DNA of 64,000 nucleotides. It comes from Alkalicaulis satelles (lineage in GTDB: Bacteria > Pseudomonadota > Alphaproteobacteria > Caulobacterales > Maricaulaceae). The position numbers and the translations under genes were made by a program. A model generated the notes under the pieces. It had not been told where the DNA came from, ran no database searches, and saw only the letters and a program-made list of their open reading frames with translations. Positions 43,060 to 55,244 of this stretch are shown here, one piece after another. Positions within the stretch are counted from its first letter, which is position 1. Every line of letters starts with the position of its first letter. The DNA lies in the NCBI RefSeq assembly GCF_008630495.1, contig NZ_VWOJ01000001.1:62001-126000 (forward strand). The letters are read 5' to 3'.

Positions 43060-43590
43060 ATGCAGTCTCTCAAGGACGCCATCCGCACCATTGCGGATTA
43101 TCCCAAGCCGGGCATCCAGTTTCGCGACGTGACGACCCTGCTGGGCGACGCGCGCGCCTTCCGCCAGGCTGTGGATGCCATGGTCCAGCCCCATGCCGGC
43201 GCCAAGATCGACAAGGTGGCCGGTATTGAGGCGCGTGGTTTTATCCTGGGCGGCGCCGTGGCTCACCAGCTGTCGGTCGGCTTCGTGCCGGTGCGCAAGA
43301 AGGGCAAACTGCCCCACACCACCCTGAGCCAGTCTTATGAGCTGGAATACGGCGTGGACGAGGTGGAAATCCACACCGACGCCGTGGCGCCCGGCGAGAC
43401 GGTGCTGCTGGTCGATGACCTGATCGCCACGGGCGGCACGGCGGAGGCCGCGATCCGCCTGCTGCGCCAGGCCGGGGCGAATGTGATCGGGGCGAGCTTT
43501 GTGGTTGATTTGCCCGATCTGGGCGGCGCCCGGCGTGTCGAGGCGCTGGGGGTGCCTTGCGTTTCTCTTGTGGCTTATGAGGGCCACTGA
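43060..43590 (+). CDS. apt: Adenine phosphoribosyltransferase
   Basis: The 176-residue enzyme converts adenine plus PRPP to AMP. It has [66 protein letters not shown] and the PRPP-binding [14 protein letters not shown]. The length equals that of typical Apt (about 180). ATG 43060 was chosen by homology; the upstream frame overlaps DUF3667. It faces the antiporter-Bax gene tail to tail, five bases apart. Confidence 0.96.
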   Translation: MQSLKDAIRTIADYPKPGIQFRDVTTLLGDARAFRQAVDAMVQPHAGAKIDKVAGIEARGFILGGAVAHQLSVGFVPVRKKGKLPHTTLSQSYELEYGVDEVEIHTDAVAPGETVLLVDDLIATGGTAEAAIRLLRQAGANVIGASFVVDLPDLGGARRVEALGVPCVSLVAYEGH

Positions 43591-43595
43591 AGCAT

Positions 43596-45596
43596 TCAGC
43601 TTTCATGGGCGTCCTGGGGCGCATCCGGGTCAAAGCGCTCCAGCCCGGCGCTGGAGATGACGCTGGCGACCTGAGCGGCATAGGCTTCGCCGCTGGACGC
43701 ATAGGGCGCTATATGGGCGGCCAGCGCCAGGCCCGTGATCGCTTCGCCTTCGGCACGCAGCCGGGCGCGCTCGGCTCTCAGCCCGGCAAAATCGCGGTGG
43801 GTGTTGATCAGATCCACATAATCGCCCGCTGACGCCAGCAGGCTGGAAAAGCGCTCCTGTCCAGACGGGAAACGCCCGAACAGGGCGTTGCGCGCCAACG
43901 CGCTTTCATTGCCGCCCCATCCTGTGGCGAGCGCGGCCTGGGCGGCGCCCAGTGATGGCGGGATGATATCCACCCGCTCGATCAGCATATCGAGGTCCTC
44001 GTATCGCACGCCATACCGCCGGGCCAGCGTGTCGCGGCGCGCCTGCTGGGGCAGCAGGAGCGGCTCGCCGGCCTCTATGCGCGCGCGCATGGCCAGCAAG
44101 GCTGCGCGGTCGTCGAGAATGCGCGCATTCTGCGCCGTGATCAGACCTGCGGCCACACGCGCGAATGTCTCGCGGCGCTCCTCGGGCGCCAGATCAGCCC
44201 AATCAGCGGGAAAGGATTCCAGCCTGACCGCTGAACTGGATGCCCGCAACGGCTCCAGCGCCGAACGCAACTCGGCCACTGAGGCCGTGGTGATCAGCCG
44301 CTCGGACGGCGCCTCGCGCGTCACCGCCCAGGACACCGCAAAGCTCACTGTGGAGAAACCGGCCACCACCGCCGCCACCATGCCCGCATTGGTCCATCGC
44401 CCGGCGCGCGGCAGGGGCGGGGCGACGCCGAAAAGGCGCGCCACCGGTCCGGCGGTCCAGCCCTGGATCACCAGCGAGGCGATCACCACCGCAAAGGCCG
44501 CAGAGAAATATAGATTGGCGTTCTCAACACCGGCGATCACCGGATAAGCGCCCAGAAAGATCGGCACCGCGCCGCGAAGCCCCATCCAGGCGATGAAGGC
44601 GCGCTCATTAAGGCGGAAGCGTTCCGGCGCCAGGCAGATCAGCACCGCCAGCGGGCGGGCCACAAGAATGAGGATCAGCGCCACGCCCAGCGCGGGCAGG
44701 GCCACTTCAGCGGCGTGGCTGGGTGTGATCAGCAGGCCCAGCATCAGGAACAGGCCGATCTGGGACAGCCAGGCGAGCCCGTCTGAAAACCGCTCGGTGG
44801 CGTCCGCCGCACGGCGCGGCGACGAGGCGAGCGCCACACCCGCCAGATAGGCGGCCAGGAAGCCCGAGGCGCCGATGACTTGCGCAAAGGCGAACAGGAA
44901 CACCGCCGAGGCGGCCGCGAAGATGGGGTACAGCCCGATGGGCAGGCCAACCTTGCGCTCCAGCCAGCCAATGGCGCGTCCGCCAAACCAGCCGATCAGT
45001 CCGCCTGCGGCCAGCGCCCAGATGATGGAAAGACCTGCTCCAAACGGCTCCGGTGCGCCCCCCTGGGAAATCCAGGTCACGGCTGTGACTACCAGGATCA
45101 CCGCCATGGGATCATTGAAGCCGGATTCGGCCTCCAGCGTGGTGGCGACGCGCGGGCGCGCCTTGAGATCACGCCCCGCGATCAGCATCAGCACGGCGGC
45201 GGCATCGGTGGAGGATACGATGGCGCCCAGAAGAAAGGCCTCGATCCAGTTGAGATCAAAAAGGTATTTGGCGCCGACAGCGGTTATGCCCGCGGTGATG
45301 ATCACGCCCAGCGTGGCCAGGCTGACCGCCGGGCGCAGAACCCCCTTGAGCCGGCGCAGCTTGGTGCCAAGACCGCCGTCGAACAGGATCAGCGCCAGCG
45401 CCAGCGAGCCCAGCAGATAGGCCGTGTCGTGATCATGGAACTCGAACCCGCCCGGGCCTTCCTCGCCCGCCAGCATGCCCAGAGCCAGGAAGATCAGCAG
45501 CAGGGGCGCGCCTGCCCGGCGCGTGGCGGCCACGCCCGCAATCGCCAGCAGCACCAGCCCGGCGGCGGCCAGCAGGATGAGTTCGCTCGTCTGCAT
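43596..45596 (-). CDS. K+/H+ antiporter (CPA1) fused to a Bax-like glucosaminidase domain
   Basis: The 666-residue protein has two parts. Residues 1-395 are a CPA1 (NhaP-like) cation/proton antiporter with about 12 helices and the ion site ESGFNDPMAVILVV (Asn161-Asp162). After a hydrophilic stretch a further membrane helix (about 405-425) leads into residues 430-666, which follow E. coli Bax: LITAQNARIL, LIERVDIIPPSLGAAQAALATGWG, NALFG, YVDLINTHRDFAGLRAERARLR. The extra helix would place this part in the periplasm. The catalytic Glu of the AAAESGWG motif is Ala557 here. The ATG at 45596 was chosen by antiporter N-terminus; an upstream Met adds 23 residues. No stop or frameshift is seen. Confidence 0.85.
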   Translation of the reverse strand: MQTSELILLAAAGLVLLAIAGVAATRRAGAPLLLIFLALGMLAGEEGPGGFEFHDHDTAYLLGSLALALILFDGGLGTKLRRLKGVLRPAVSLATLGVIITAGITAVGAKYLFDLNWIEAFLLGAIVSSTDAAAVLMLIAGRDLKARPRVATTLEAESGFNDPMAVILVVTAVTWISQGGAPEPFGAGLSIIWALAAGGLIGWFGGRAIGWLERKVGLPIGLYPIFAAASAVFLFAFAQVIGASGFLAAYLAGVALASSPRRAADATERFSDGLAWLSQIGLFLMLGLLITPSHAAEVALPALGVALILILVARPLAVLICLAPERFRLNERAFIAWMGLRGAVPIFLGAYPVIAGVENANLYFSAAFAVVIASLVIQGWTAGPVARLFGVAPPLPRAGRWTNAGMVAAVVAGFSTVSFAVSWAVTREAPSERLITTASVAELRSALEPLRASSSAVRLESFPADWADLAPEERRETFARVAAGLITAQNARILDDRAALLAMRARIEAGEPLLLPQQARRDTLARRYGVRYEDLDMLIERVDIIPPSLGAAQAALATGWGGNESALARNALFGRFPSGQERFSSLLASAGDYVDLINTHRDFAGLRAERARLRAEGEAITGLALAAHIAPYASSGEAYAAQVASVISSAGLERFDPDAPQDAHES

Positions 45597-45736
45597 GATC
45601 CATCGGGATATAGGCGAGCATCCGGCCTGACGGAAGCGGTCAAATCCCGGCCCGGATAAATTCACCGCGCTTCAGGCTTCGGCCCGGCGCAGAATCCCGT
45701 CATGACTGGTGACCGCTCAGCGAGGAAAGGCGGCTC

Positions 45737-46000
45737 ATGACGCCCGGCGAAGTGCTCGACATCGCGACCCAGGCGATCTGGACCCTTCTGGGCATGGCCG
45801 CGCCGATCATGCTGATCGGGCTGGCCGTAGGCCTGATGATCGCCCTGTTCCAGGCTCTGACCCAGGTGCAGGAGATGACGCTGGTCTTCGTGCCGAAGAT
45901 CGTGGCCATCTTTCTGGCGCTGATCGTGTTCCTGCCGCTTATGGGGGCGCTCCTGGGCGGGTTCATGGAGATGATCACAGACCGCATCGTGGCGGGGTGA
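45737..46000 (+). CDS. fliQ: Flagellar biosynthesis protein FliQ
   Basis: The 87-residue two-helix protein of the flagellar export gate has GMAAPIMLIGLAVGLMIALFQALTQVQEMTLVFVPKIVA, diagnostic of FliQ. It opens a fliQ-fliR-flhB block that continues towards cckA, an order I recall from Caulobacter. Ribosome site GAGGAAAGGCGG precedes the ATG. Confidence 0.96.
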   Translation: MTPGEVLDIATQAIWTLLGMAAPIMLIGLAVGLMIALFQALTQVQEMTLVFVPKIVAIFLALIVFLPLMGALLGGFMEMITDRIVAG

Positions 46001-46004
46001 GGCG

Positions 46005-46763
46005 GTGATCGCCGGTTTCGATATCGGAATCAGCCTGTTCGCTGCGGTGCTGGTGTTCGCCCGCATGGGCGCCATTTTGATGATCCTTCCCGGCTTTGGC
46101 GAACCATCAATCCCGCCGCGCATCCGCCTGTCGTTTGCGCTTGCCTTTGCACTGGTGGCCGGACCGGTGATCGCGCCAGAATTGCCCGCGCCGCCTCAAT
46201 CCCTGTCCGGACTGGCCGGACTTGTGGCGGTGGAAGTGGTGATCGGGCTGATGATCGGCGCCGGCGCCCGGCTGTTGATGGCCGCCGCCGCTGTCGCCGG
46301 TCAGGTGATCGCCTATCAGACAGGCCTGGCCATGGCGCAGGCTTTCGACCCGATGCAGGGCCAGTCCGGCGCGCTGCCGGCCCAGTTTTTCAATCTTCTG
46401 TTCCTGCTCCTGATCTTCACCACCAATATCCATCACCTGCTGCTGCAGGCGGCGGCGGGGTCCTATGCGCTGATGCCCGCCGGGCAGGCGCCGATCTGGG
46501 GCGATGCGGCCCAGTGGGCGCTGGGCCTGTTCATAGACAGCTTCATCATCGCGGTGCGCATCGCCTCGCCACTGATCGCCTTCGGGCTGATCTTCTATCT
46601 GGGGCTGGGCGTGCTGTCCCGGCTGATGCCCCAGGCGCAGATTTTCTTCATCGCCATGCCGCTCAATATCCTGTTGGGCTTTTCCATTCTGGCGATCTCG
46701 CTGGGCGCCATGTCCCTGATCTGGGTGGAGCGGCTGGAAGAATTCGCCGCCACGCTGGGCTAG
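46005..46763 (+). CDS. fliR: Flagellar biosynthesis protein FliR
   Basis: The 252-residue export gate protein has six helices with FARMGAILMILPGFGEPSIPPRIRLSFALAFAL and AYQTGLAMAQAFDPMQGQSGALPAQFFNLLFLLLIF. The start is a GTG at 46005, four bases after the fliQ stop, following GGGGTGAGGC. It is co-transcribed with fliQ and flhB. Confidence 0.96.
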   Translation: MIAGFDIGISLFAAVLVFARMGAILMILPGFGEPSIPPRIRLSFALAFALVAGPVIAPELPAPPQSLSGLAGLVAVEVVIGLMIGAGARLLMAAAAVAGQVIAYQTGLAMAQAFDPMQGQSGALPAQFFNLLFLLLIFTTNIHHLLLQAAAGSYALMPAGQAPIWGDAAQWALGLFIDSFIIAVRIASPLIAFGLIFYLGLGVLSRLMPQAQIFFIAMPLNILLGFSILAISLGAMSLIWVERLEEFAATLG

Positions 46764-46772
46764 AGGTGCGCC

Positions 46773-47846
46773 ATGGCCGAAGGTGAAGACAAGTCTGAAA
46801 AGACCGAACAGCCCACCGAGCGCAAGCTGAAAAAAGCGCGCGATGAAGGCGATGTGCCCAAATCCCAGGAGATTTCAGGCTGGTTCACCCTGGCCGCCGG
46901 CCTGGCGGTGATCGCCTTCATGGCGCCGGGCTTCACCCGGGAACTGGCGCGCGCCATGAGCCCGTTTCTCGAGCGCCCTCACCAGATCGGCCTGGATGCG
47001 GGCGCCGCGCTGGGTCTGGTGATCCAGTCCCTGACCACGCTGGCGCTGATCATGGGGCTGGCCTATGCGCTGATGATGGCGGCGGCGGCGGCGGGCAATC
47101 TGGTCCAGCACGGCCTGTTATGGACGCCCAAGAAAATCGCGCCCAAGCTCAACAAGCTCAATCCGGTCGAAGGCGTCAAACGCATGTTCGGCCCACAGGG
47201 CTGGGTCAATTTCCTCAAGGGCATCGGCAAGATGGCGCTGGTGGGCGCCGCGATCTTCCTGGTGCTATGGCCGCGCCGGGATGATCTGGCCAGTTTTCCC
47301 ATGCTCATGCCTGCGCGGGTGCTCTCGGAAGTGCATGGCGCAGCGGTGCTTTTGCTCATCGCGGCGCTGGTCGCCTATGCCGCCATCGCGGCGCTCGACT
47401 GGATGTTCCAGCGCCATCAGTTCATCCAGCGCAACAAGATGAGCCGCAAGGAGCTGCGCGACGAGTTCAAGGAGACCGAGGGGGATCCGCTGGTGCGCGC
47501 CAAGCTGCGCCAGATCCGTCAGGAGCGCGCCCAGAAACGCATGATGAGCCGGGTGCCCGAAGCCGCCGTGGTGATCACCAACCCGACCCATTACGCCATC
47601 GCCCTGGAATACGAGCAGGGCCGCACGCCTGCGCCCATCTGCATCGCCAAGGGCGTGGATGCGGTCGCCCTGCGCATCCGCGAACGCGCGCAGGAGCATG
47701 ACATCCCCATCGTGGAAGACCCGCCCCTGGCGCGCGCGCTCTATGCGACCACCGATCTGGACGATCCCATTGATCCCGAGCACTACGCCGCCGTGGCCAA
47801 GGTGATCGGTTATGTGATGAGCCTGGCCGAGCGCAAAAGGCGCTAG
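46773..47846 (+). CDS. flhB: Flagellar export switch protein FlhB
   Basis: The 357-residue protein has a basic N-terminus (EKTEQPTERKLKKARDEGDVPKSQE), four helices and the cytoplasmic autocleavage motif NPTH in AAVVITNPTHYAIALEY, followed by the YATTDLDDPIDPEHY tail. FlhB switches export from rod/hook to filament substrates. The ATG at 46773 lies nine bases after the fliR stop. The converging VOC gene follows 15 bases later. Confidence 0.97.
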   Translation: MAEGEDKSEKTEQPTERKLKKARDEGDVPKSQEISGWFTLAAGLAVIAFMAPGFTRELARAMSPFLERPHQIGLDAGAALGLVIQSLTTLALIMGLAYALMMAAAAAGNLVQHGLLWTPKKIAPKLNKLNPVEGVKRMFGPQGWVNFLKGIGKMALVGAAIFLVLWPRRDDLASFPMLMPARVLSEVHGAAVLLLIAALVAYAAIAALDWMFQRHQFIQRNKMSRKELRDEFKETEGDPLVRAKLRQIRQERAQKRMMSRVPEAAVVITNPTHYAIALEYEQGRTPAPICIAKGVDAVALRIRERAQEHDIPIVEDPPLARALYATTDLDDPIDPEHYAAVAKVIGYVMSLAERKRR

Positions 47847-47861
47847 GCGCCGCGCCCTGCG

Positions 47862-48263
47862 CTAATAGCTCGCCACTTCGTACTCCACCCCGTTGAGATC
47901 CTCGAAATAGAAGCGCCGCCCCGGTTCGTAATCGGCGTGGCCGTAAGGCTTCAGGCCGAATTGGCGCACCCGCGCCTCGCACGCGTCGAGATCGCTGACC
48001 ACCACGCCGAAATGATTGAACGGGCCGCTTGGCTTGCCTTGCCGCGCCGGCGTGCCGGACCCTATCCCGTAGAGGGCGACATAGCTGGACGGGCCGCCGA
48101 CATGAATGGCCACGCGCCCGCCATAGTCATTGTCCCGCCAGCGCTCGCGCCATCCGAACACCGCTTGCAGCATGGCATGGGTGTGTTCGGGATCGGCGAT
48201 GGTGAGATTGACGTGCTCGATAACGGGTTCGGGATTGGCGATGACGGATGTGCGCCGGGTCAT
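47862..48263 (-). CDS. VOC-family (glyoxalase-fold) protein
   Basis: The 133-residue single-domain protein has VIEHVNLTIADPEHTHAMLQAVFGW and a second half NHFGVVVSDLDACEARVRQFGLKPYG ending FYFEDLNGVEYEVASY, i.e. two beta-alpha-beta-beta-beta units with His and Glu metal ligands. It could be a glyoxalase-like or ring-cleaving enzyme, or bind a redox-active compound. The gene is on the opposite strand between flhB and cckA, which breaks the usual flagellar/cckA order. A near-consensus SoxR-type promoter lies 45 bases upstream of the ATG, suggesting induction by redox-cycling drugs. Confidence 0.85.
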   Translation of the reverse strand: MTRRTSVIANPEPVIEHVNLTIADPEHTHAMLQAVFGWRERWRDNDYGGRVAIHVGGPSSYVALYGIGSGTPARQGKPSGPFNHFGVVVSDLDACEARVRQFGLKPYGHADYEPGRRFYFEDLNGVEYEVASY

Positions 48264-48307
48264 GATCAGCTCCTCGCTGTTGCAGGGTTCACGACGAACC
48301 AGCCCTG

Positions 48308-48338
48308 TGTCTAGAATCTCAAGCTAACTTGAGGTCAA
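48308..48338 (-). promoter_or_regulatory. SoxR-type promoter of the VOC gene
   Basis: On the minus strand TTGACC (-35, 48333-48338), a 19-base spacer with dyad CTCAAGTTAGCTTGAG, and TAGACA (-10, 48308-48313) match the SoxR/MerR promoter layout. The 18-bp box CCTCAAGTTAGCTTGAGA differs from the E. coli soxS box CCTCAAGTTAACTTGAGG at two positions. Overlong 19-bp spacing with the dyad between the hexamers is characteristic of MerR-family activation. No soxR gene is in the window. Confidence 0.72.
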
Positions 48339-48520
48339 GGGCCGTGGCGCTTTCCGTTCCAGCCCCTGTCCTGCCCATCGGCGAAATGGCCGCGCGTACT
48401 GGCGGGCCGCACGCCGGCGGCGCCTGAACGGCAAGGCAATATCGCCAATGCTGAAACATGATTAACCTTGTGGCTGGATGCTTGAGGGCCGAATCGCTTT
48501 TGTCCGCCACGGAGCCCGCC

Positions 48521-51109
48521 ATGACTGACGCCACGCCTGCCGAGACCGGCCAGACCGCTGATGACGCGCCTGCGGCGGCCGCGCCCGCAGCGGCGCCCGC
48601 TCCAGCATCCGGTCCCGGATCGCTGACACGGCCTCTGGCGCGGATCATATTGTGGACGGCGAGCCTGGGCGCGCTCATCGCGGCGGGCGTGGCGGTGATC
48701 GCCGGCGCGGCGGCGGGCTGGCATGGCGTGGTGCTGCTTTGCGGGATCGCGGCGGCGGCGCTGCTGGTGCTCTACGCCCTGGCGGCCGGCGAGGCGGCGG
48801 GACGCGCCCTGCGCGGCAATGAACCCTCCCCCCCGAGCCTGGCCGAAGCCGCGCTGGAGGCTGCGCCAGACCCCATGCTGATCAGCGCGCGCACCGGGCG
48901 CACGCTGTGGGCCAATGCCGCTTACCGGGACCTGGCCAAGGCCAGCGGCCTGTCGGCGGGGTTCGGCGCGCCCGGACCCGAGCGCCTGTTCTCCGGCGAG
49001 AGCGCGGCGGGCGTGTACCGGCTGGCGCGCGCTGGCGCGCGCGGCGAGCCGGGCTGTGAAACCCTGACCGTTGTCCAGCCGGGCGTCGAGGGGGCGGCGT
49101 TCTATGCCTGTGATGTCAGCCCGATGAGCACGGGTGCGGTTCTGTGGCGGTTTTCGCGCGTGCAAGGCGACGATTCCCTTGATCCCCCGGCGCCGCCGGA
49201 ATGGGCTGAGTATGCGCCTGTCGGGCTGTGCCTCGCCGATGGCGAGGGGCGGGTGCTGGCCGCCAACGCCACCTTGCGCGACTGGCTTGGCGTTGCGGCG
49301 GACAAGGCCTTGAGAATACGCGATATTCTGGCCCCTGACTCCGCCCGCGCGTTTCTGAAATCCCAAGGCGCCAAGACCGTCATCAGCATCGCTGCGCGGC
49401 TGAAGGGCCGCGGCGGCGTGGATGTTCCGGTCGGGCTGTCTGTTGAGTGGGCTGATGCGGCCCCGGCGTGCGCCCGCGTGGTCGTTCACGATTCGGCGTC
49501 CGTCCTGGTCGCGCATCATGGCGAGGGCCAGGTTCCGGCCCTGTCGCCCTCCAGCGCCGGGCGCACGCTTGACGATATGTTCGCCACCGCACCCTTCGGC
49601 GTGGCGCGTCTGGACGGCGAGGATCCCCAGGATGCGGTGATCGAGGACGCCAATCCGGCGCTGGTTCAGCTGTCGGGCGGCCAGGCTTTGCCCGGGCGCC
49701 GCTTCGCCGATCTGTTCCGCTTCACCGATGGCGAAACGCCTGCCATGGTGTTCGCCCGCGCCCTGGCCGGGCGAGGCGATCCCAGCGAGGCGCGTCTGGC
49801 CTGCGGAGAGGGGGAGAAAGCCGTTCAAGTCTTCCTGGCCCCCGCGCGCGAGGGCCAGCGATCAGCCTATGTGATGGACGTATCGGGCTGGAAGGAGCTG
49901 GAGCAGCAGATCGACCAGGCCGGCAAGATGCAGGCCATCGGCCAGCTGGCCAGCGGCGTGGCGCATGATTTCAACAATATGCTCACCGTGGTGAAGTTCC
50001 ATCTGGGCGAGTTGCTGGCCCGCCACCCGGTGGGCGATCCCGATTATCAGGATCTGCAGCAGATCCGCTCGGTCAGCGCCCGCCAGGCCGGGCTGGTGCG
50101 CAAGCTGCTGGCGTTTTCTCGCAAGCAGACCTTCCGCATGACGGTGTTCGATCTGTCCGACGTCTTGTCGGACTGCAGCCACATGCTCAACCAGATCCTG
50201 GAAGAGAGCGTGCGCCTGGAGATACGCCACGGGCGCGATCTGCCGCTGGTGCGCGCCGACCGGGTGCAGATCGACAATATCCTGGTCAATCTGGCCACCA
50301 ATGCCCGCGACGCCATGAAGGCCCAGGGCGGAGGGGTGCTGACCATCACCACCGAATCCGTGGACGCAGACGCCGTGCGCAAGGCTGGCGCGCCTGATCC
50401 GGCCGAAGGCCCCTGGGCCGCCATCCATGTCTCTGACACGGGCTGCGGCATGGACGAGGCGACCCGGGCCAAGATTTTCGAGCCCTTCTTCACCACCCGC
50501 GCCGCCGAGGGCGGATCGGGACTGGGCCTGTCGACCGTGTACGGCATCATCAAGCAGTCGGGCGGGTTCCTGTTTGTGGACTCCCGGCCTGGCAAGGGCG
50601 CCACCTTCCATATCTATCTGCCCGGCCATACGCCCAGCGAGGACGAGGTGGAGGAGATCGCCGCCGAGCGCGCCGCAGCCGAGATCAAGCCTGAACCCCG
50701 CGATCAGGCCGGCCATGGCCGCATCCTGTTTGTCGAGGACGAGGAGATGGTGCGCACCGTGGCCGCCAAGACTCTTCGCCGCAAAGGCTATGAGGTTATC
50801 GAGGCGTGCGACGGGGAGGAGGCGCTGGAGATTCTCGAGGCCGAACCCGAAAGCTTCGATCTGCTCCTGTCCGATGTGGTCATGCCCGGGCTGAGCGGAC
50901 CGAAAATGCTTGAACAGGCCCGCCATCTTCTGGGCGAAGCGCGCATCGTGTTCATCTCCGGCTATGCCGAGGAGGAGTTTTCCGACACCCTCTCGTCCGA
51001 TCTGGAGATTTCCTTCCTGCCCAAGCCGTTCGAAATCCAGGACCTGGCCGAGCGCGTGAAGCAGGAGCTGGCGCTGGGCCGCGCCCGGGCGGAGACCGGC
51101 GCGTCATAG
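48521..51109 (+). CDS. cckA: Cell-cycle hybrid histidine kinase CckA
   Basis: The 862-residue hybrid kinase has two N-terminal membrane helices (about 40-90), PAS-like segments (about 105-200 and 225-325, 350-450), the HisKA box [19 protein letters not shown] with His482, HATPase motifs ([29 protein letters not shown]) and a C-terminal receiver with VEDEE and phospho-acceptor Asp785 ([13 protein letters not shown]). CckA phosphorylates ChpT, which passes the phosphate to CtrA and CpdR. The position beside fliQ-fliR-flhB supports the assignment. ATG 48521 was chosen over an upstream in-frame ATG. A TTAACC, a CtrA half-site, lies upstream at about 48461. Confidence 0.92.
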   Translation: MTDATPAETGQTADDAPAAAAPAAAPAPASGPGSLTRPLARIILWTASLGALIAAGVAVIAGAAAGWHGVVLLCGIAAAALLVLYALAAGEAAGRALRGNEPSPPSLAEAALEAAPDPMLISARTGRTLWANAAYRDLAKASGLSAGFGAPGPERLFSGESAAGVYRLARAGARGEPGCETLTVVQPGVEGAAFYACDVSPMSTGAVLWRFSRVQGDDSLDPPAPPEWAEYAPVGLCLADGEGRVLAANATLRDWLGVAADKALRIRDILAPDSARAFLKSQGAKTVISIAARLKGRGGVDVPVGLSVEWADAAPACARVVVHDSASVLVAHHGEGQVPALSPSSAGRTLDDMFATAPFGVARLDGEDPQDAVIEDANPALVQLSGGQALPGRRFADLFRFTDGETPAMVFARALAGRGDPSEARLACGEGEKAVQVFLAPAREGQRSAYVMDVSGWKELEQQIDQAGKMQAIGQLASGVAHDFNNMLTVVKFHLGELLARHPVGDPDYQDLQQIRSVSARQAGLVRKLLAFSRKQTFRMTVFDLSDVLSDCSHMLNQILEESVRLEIRHGRDLPLVRADRVQIDNILVNLATNARDAMKAQGGGVLTITTESVDADAVRKAGAPDPAEGPWAAIHVSDTGCGMDEATRAKIFEPFFTTRAAEGGSGLGLSTVYGIIKQSGGFLFVDSRPGKGATFHIYLPGHTPSEDEVEEIAAERAAAEIKPEPRDQAGHGRILFVEDEEMVRTVAAKTLRRKGYEVIEACDGEEALEILEAEPESFDLLLSDVVMPGLSGPKMLEQARHLLGEARIVFISGYAEEEFSDTLSSDLEISFLPKPFEIQDLAERVKQELALGRARAETGAS

Positions 51110-51157
51110 CCGCACCGCGTCAGCCGGGTTTTGGGAAGGAGCATCAGGCGGATATTT

Positions 51158-51172
51158 GTTCCGCTTGCGTTC
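51158..51172 (+). promoter_or_regulatory. LexA (SOS) box of recA
   Basis: GTTCCGCTTGCGTTC is a perfect GTTC-N7-GTTC direct repeat, the alphaproteobacterial LexA box. It overlaps a promoter with TTGCGT (51165-51170), a 17-base spacer and TACAGA (51188-51193), and lies 80 bases before the recA ATG. Confidence 0.88.
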
Positions 51173-51251
51173 CCGGAACAGAGCGTGTACAGATTGCTCC
51201 ATGAAGCCTGCATTGCCCGACTCGGGCGGGCGTGTCAGAAGGAGAGCGATC

Positions 51252-52337
51252 ATGGCCAAGGCCGAGCTGCGCGTTGTAAAGGACGCCGATATGGACAAGC
51301 AGAAGGCGCTGGACGCCGCCCTTACCCAGATTGACCGCGCTTTCGGCAAGGGTTCGGTGATGAAGCTGGGCTCGCGCCCGGCCCAGAATATCGAGGCCAT
51401 TTCCACCGGCTCGCTGGGCCTGGATATCGCTCTGGGCGTGGGCGGCCTGCCCAAGGGGCGCATTATCGAGATTTACGGCCCGGAAAGCTCGGGCAAGACC
51501 ACGCTGGCGCTCCATACCGTGGCCGAATGCCAGAAAGCGGGCGGTACGGCGGCCTTCATCGACGCCGAACACGCCCTCGACCCGATCTATGCGCGCAAGC
51601 TGGGCGTGGATGTGGGCGAGCTTCTGGTGTCCCAGCCCGACGCGGGCGAGCAGGCGCTGGAGATCGCCGATACGCTGGTGCGCTCGGGCGCGGTGGACGT
51701 GCTGGTGATCGATTCGGTCGCGGCCCTGACCCCGCGCGCGGAACTGGAAGGCGAGATGGGCGATTCCCTACCCGGCCTGCAGGCGCGCCTGATGAGCCAG
51801 GCCCTGCGCAAGCTCACCGGCTCCATTTCCAAATCCAACTGCCTGGTGATCTTCATCAACCAGATCCGCATGAAGATCGGGGTCATGTTCGGCAGCCCGG
51901 AAACCACCACGGGCGGCAATGCGCTGAAATTCTACGCCACCGTCCGTCTCGACATCCGCCGCATCGGCGCGATCAAGGACCGCGACGAGGTGATCGGCAA
52001 CCAGACCCGGGTCAAGGTGGTCAAGAACAAGGTCGCCCCGCCCTTCCGGGAGGTGGAGTTCGACATTCTCTATGGCGAGGGCATCTCCAAGACCGGCGAG
52101 CTGCTCGATCTGGGGGTGAAGGGCAATATCATCGAAAAATCGGGCTCCTGGTATTCCCACGACTCCGAGCGCATCGGCCAGGGCCGCGAGAACGCGCGCA
52201 AATTCCTGCTCGACAATCCCGATATATCCGCGCGTATCGAAGCCAAGGTGCGCGCCAATGCGGGCCTCATCGCCGAGGAATTGCTGGTCGGCCCCGAGGG
52301 CGATGAAGACGGGGACGGCCAGGAAGCCGCCGGCTGA
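51252..52337 (+). CDS. recA: Recombinase RecA
   Basis: The 361-residue recombinase has Walker [10 protein letters not shown], the catalytic region [12 protein letters not shown]1/L2-type loops ([47 protein letters not shown]) and the C-terminal acidic tail [10 protein letters not shown]. It coats ssDNA, drives strand exchange and triggers LexA cleavage. ATG 51252 follows AAGGAGAG; the 32-residue extension upstream is not RecA-like. An SOS box and promoter precede it. Confidence 0.98.
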   Translation: MAKAELRVVKDADMDKQKALDAALTQIDRAFGKGSVMKLGSRPAQNIEAISTGSLGLDIALGVGGLPKGRIIEIYGPESSGKTTLALHTVAECQKAGGTAAFIDAEHALDPIYARKLGVDVGELLVSQPDAGEQALEIADTLVRSGAVDVLVIDSVAALTPRAELEGEMGDSLPGLQARLMSQALRKLTGSISKSNCLVIFINQIRMKIGVMFGSPETTTGGNALKFYATVRLDIRRIGAIKDRDEVIGNQTRVKVVKNKVAPPFREVEFDILYGEGISKTGELLDLGVKGNIIEKSGSWYSHDSERIGQGRENARKFLLDNPDISARIEAKVRANAGLIAEELLVGPEGDEDGDGQEAAG

Positions 52338-52510
52338 CGCTCCGCCGCCCTGGCATCACGGCGCGGCGGGACCGTCACATCTCCACAGAATTTGCAGCGG
52401 GCGCTTGGCGAAGCCGGGCGCCCGCCCGTATATGAGCGCTCGCTGCCCGGCGTGTTCTTGCGCCGGGGCGCCCGCAGCCTTTGGCGCACCTCTCGCGCCC
52501 GGAGTGACCG

Positions 52511-55174
<2,664 letters not shown>

Positions 55175-55244
55175 CGGCCTGCCATGCGCGCATCATGCGC
55201 CGGAAAAGTGTAGACTGGCGCCAGGCCGGCGAGGGGAGGGTTTG

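Noticed and set aside
46204-46213. TGTCCGGACT in fliR as a fourth operator copy
   Set aside because: It lies inside a coding region and breaks the palindrome at the last base.
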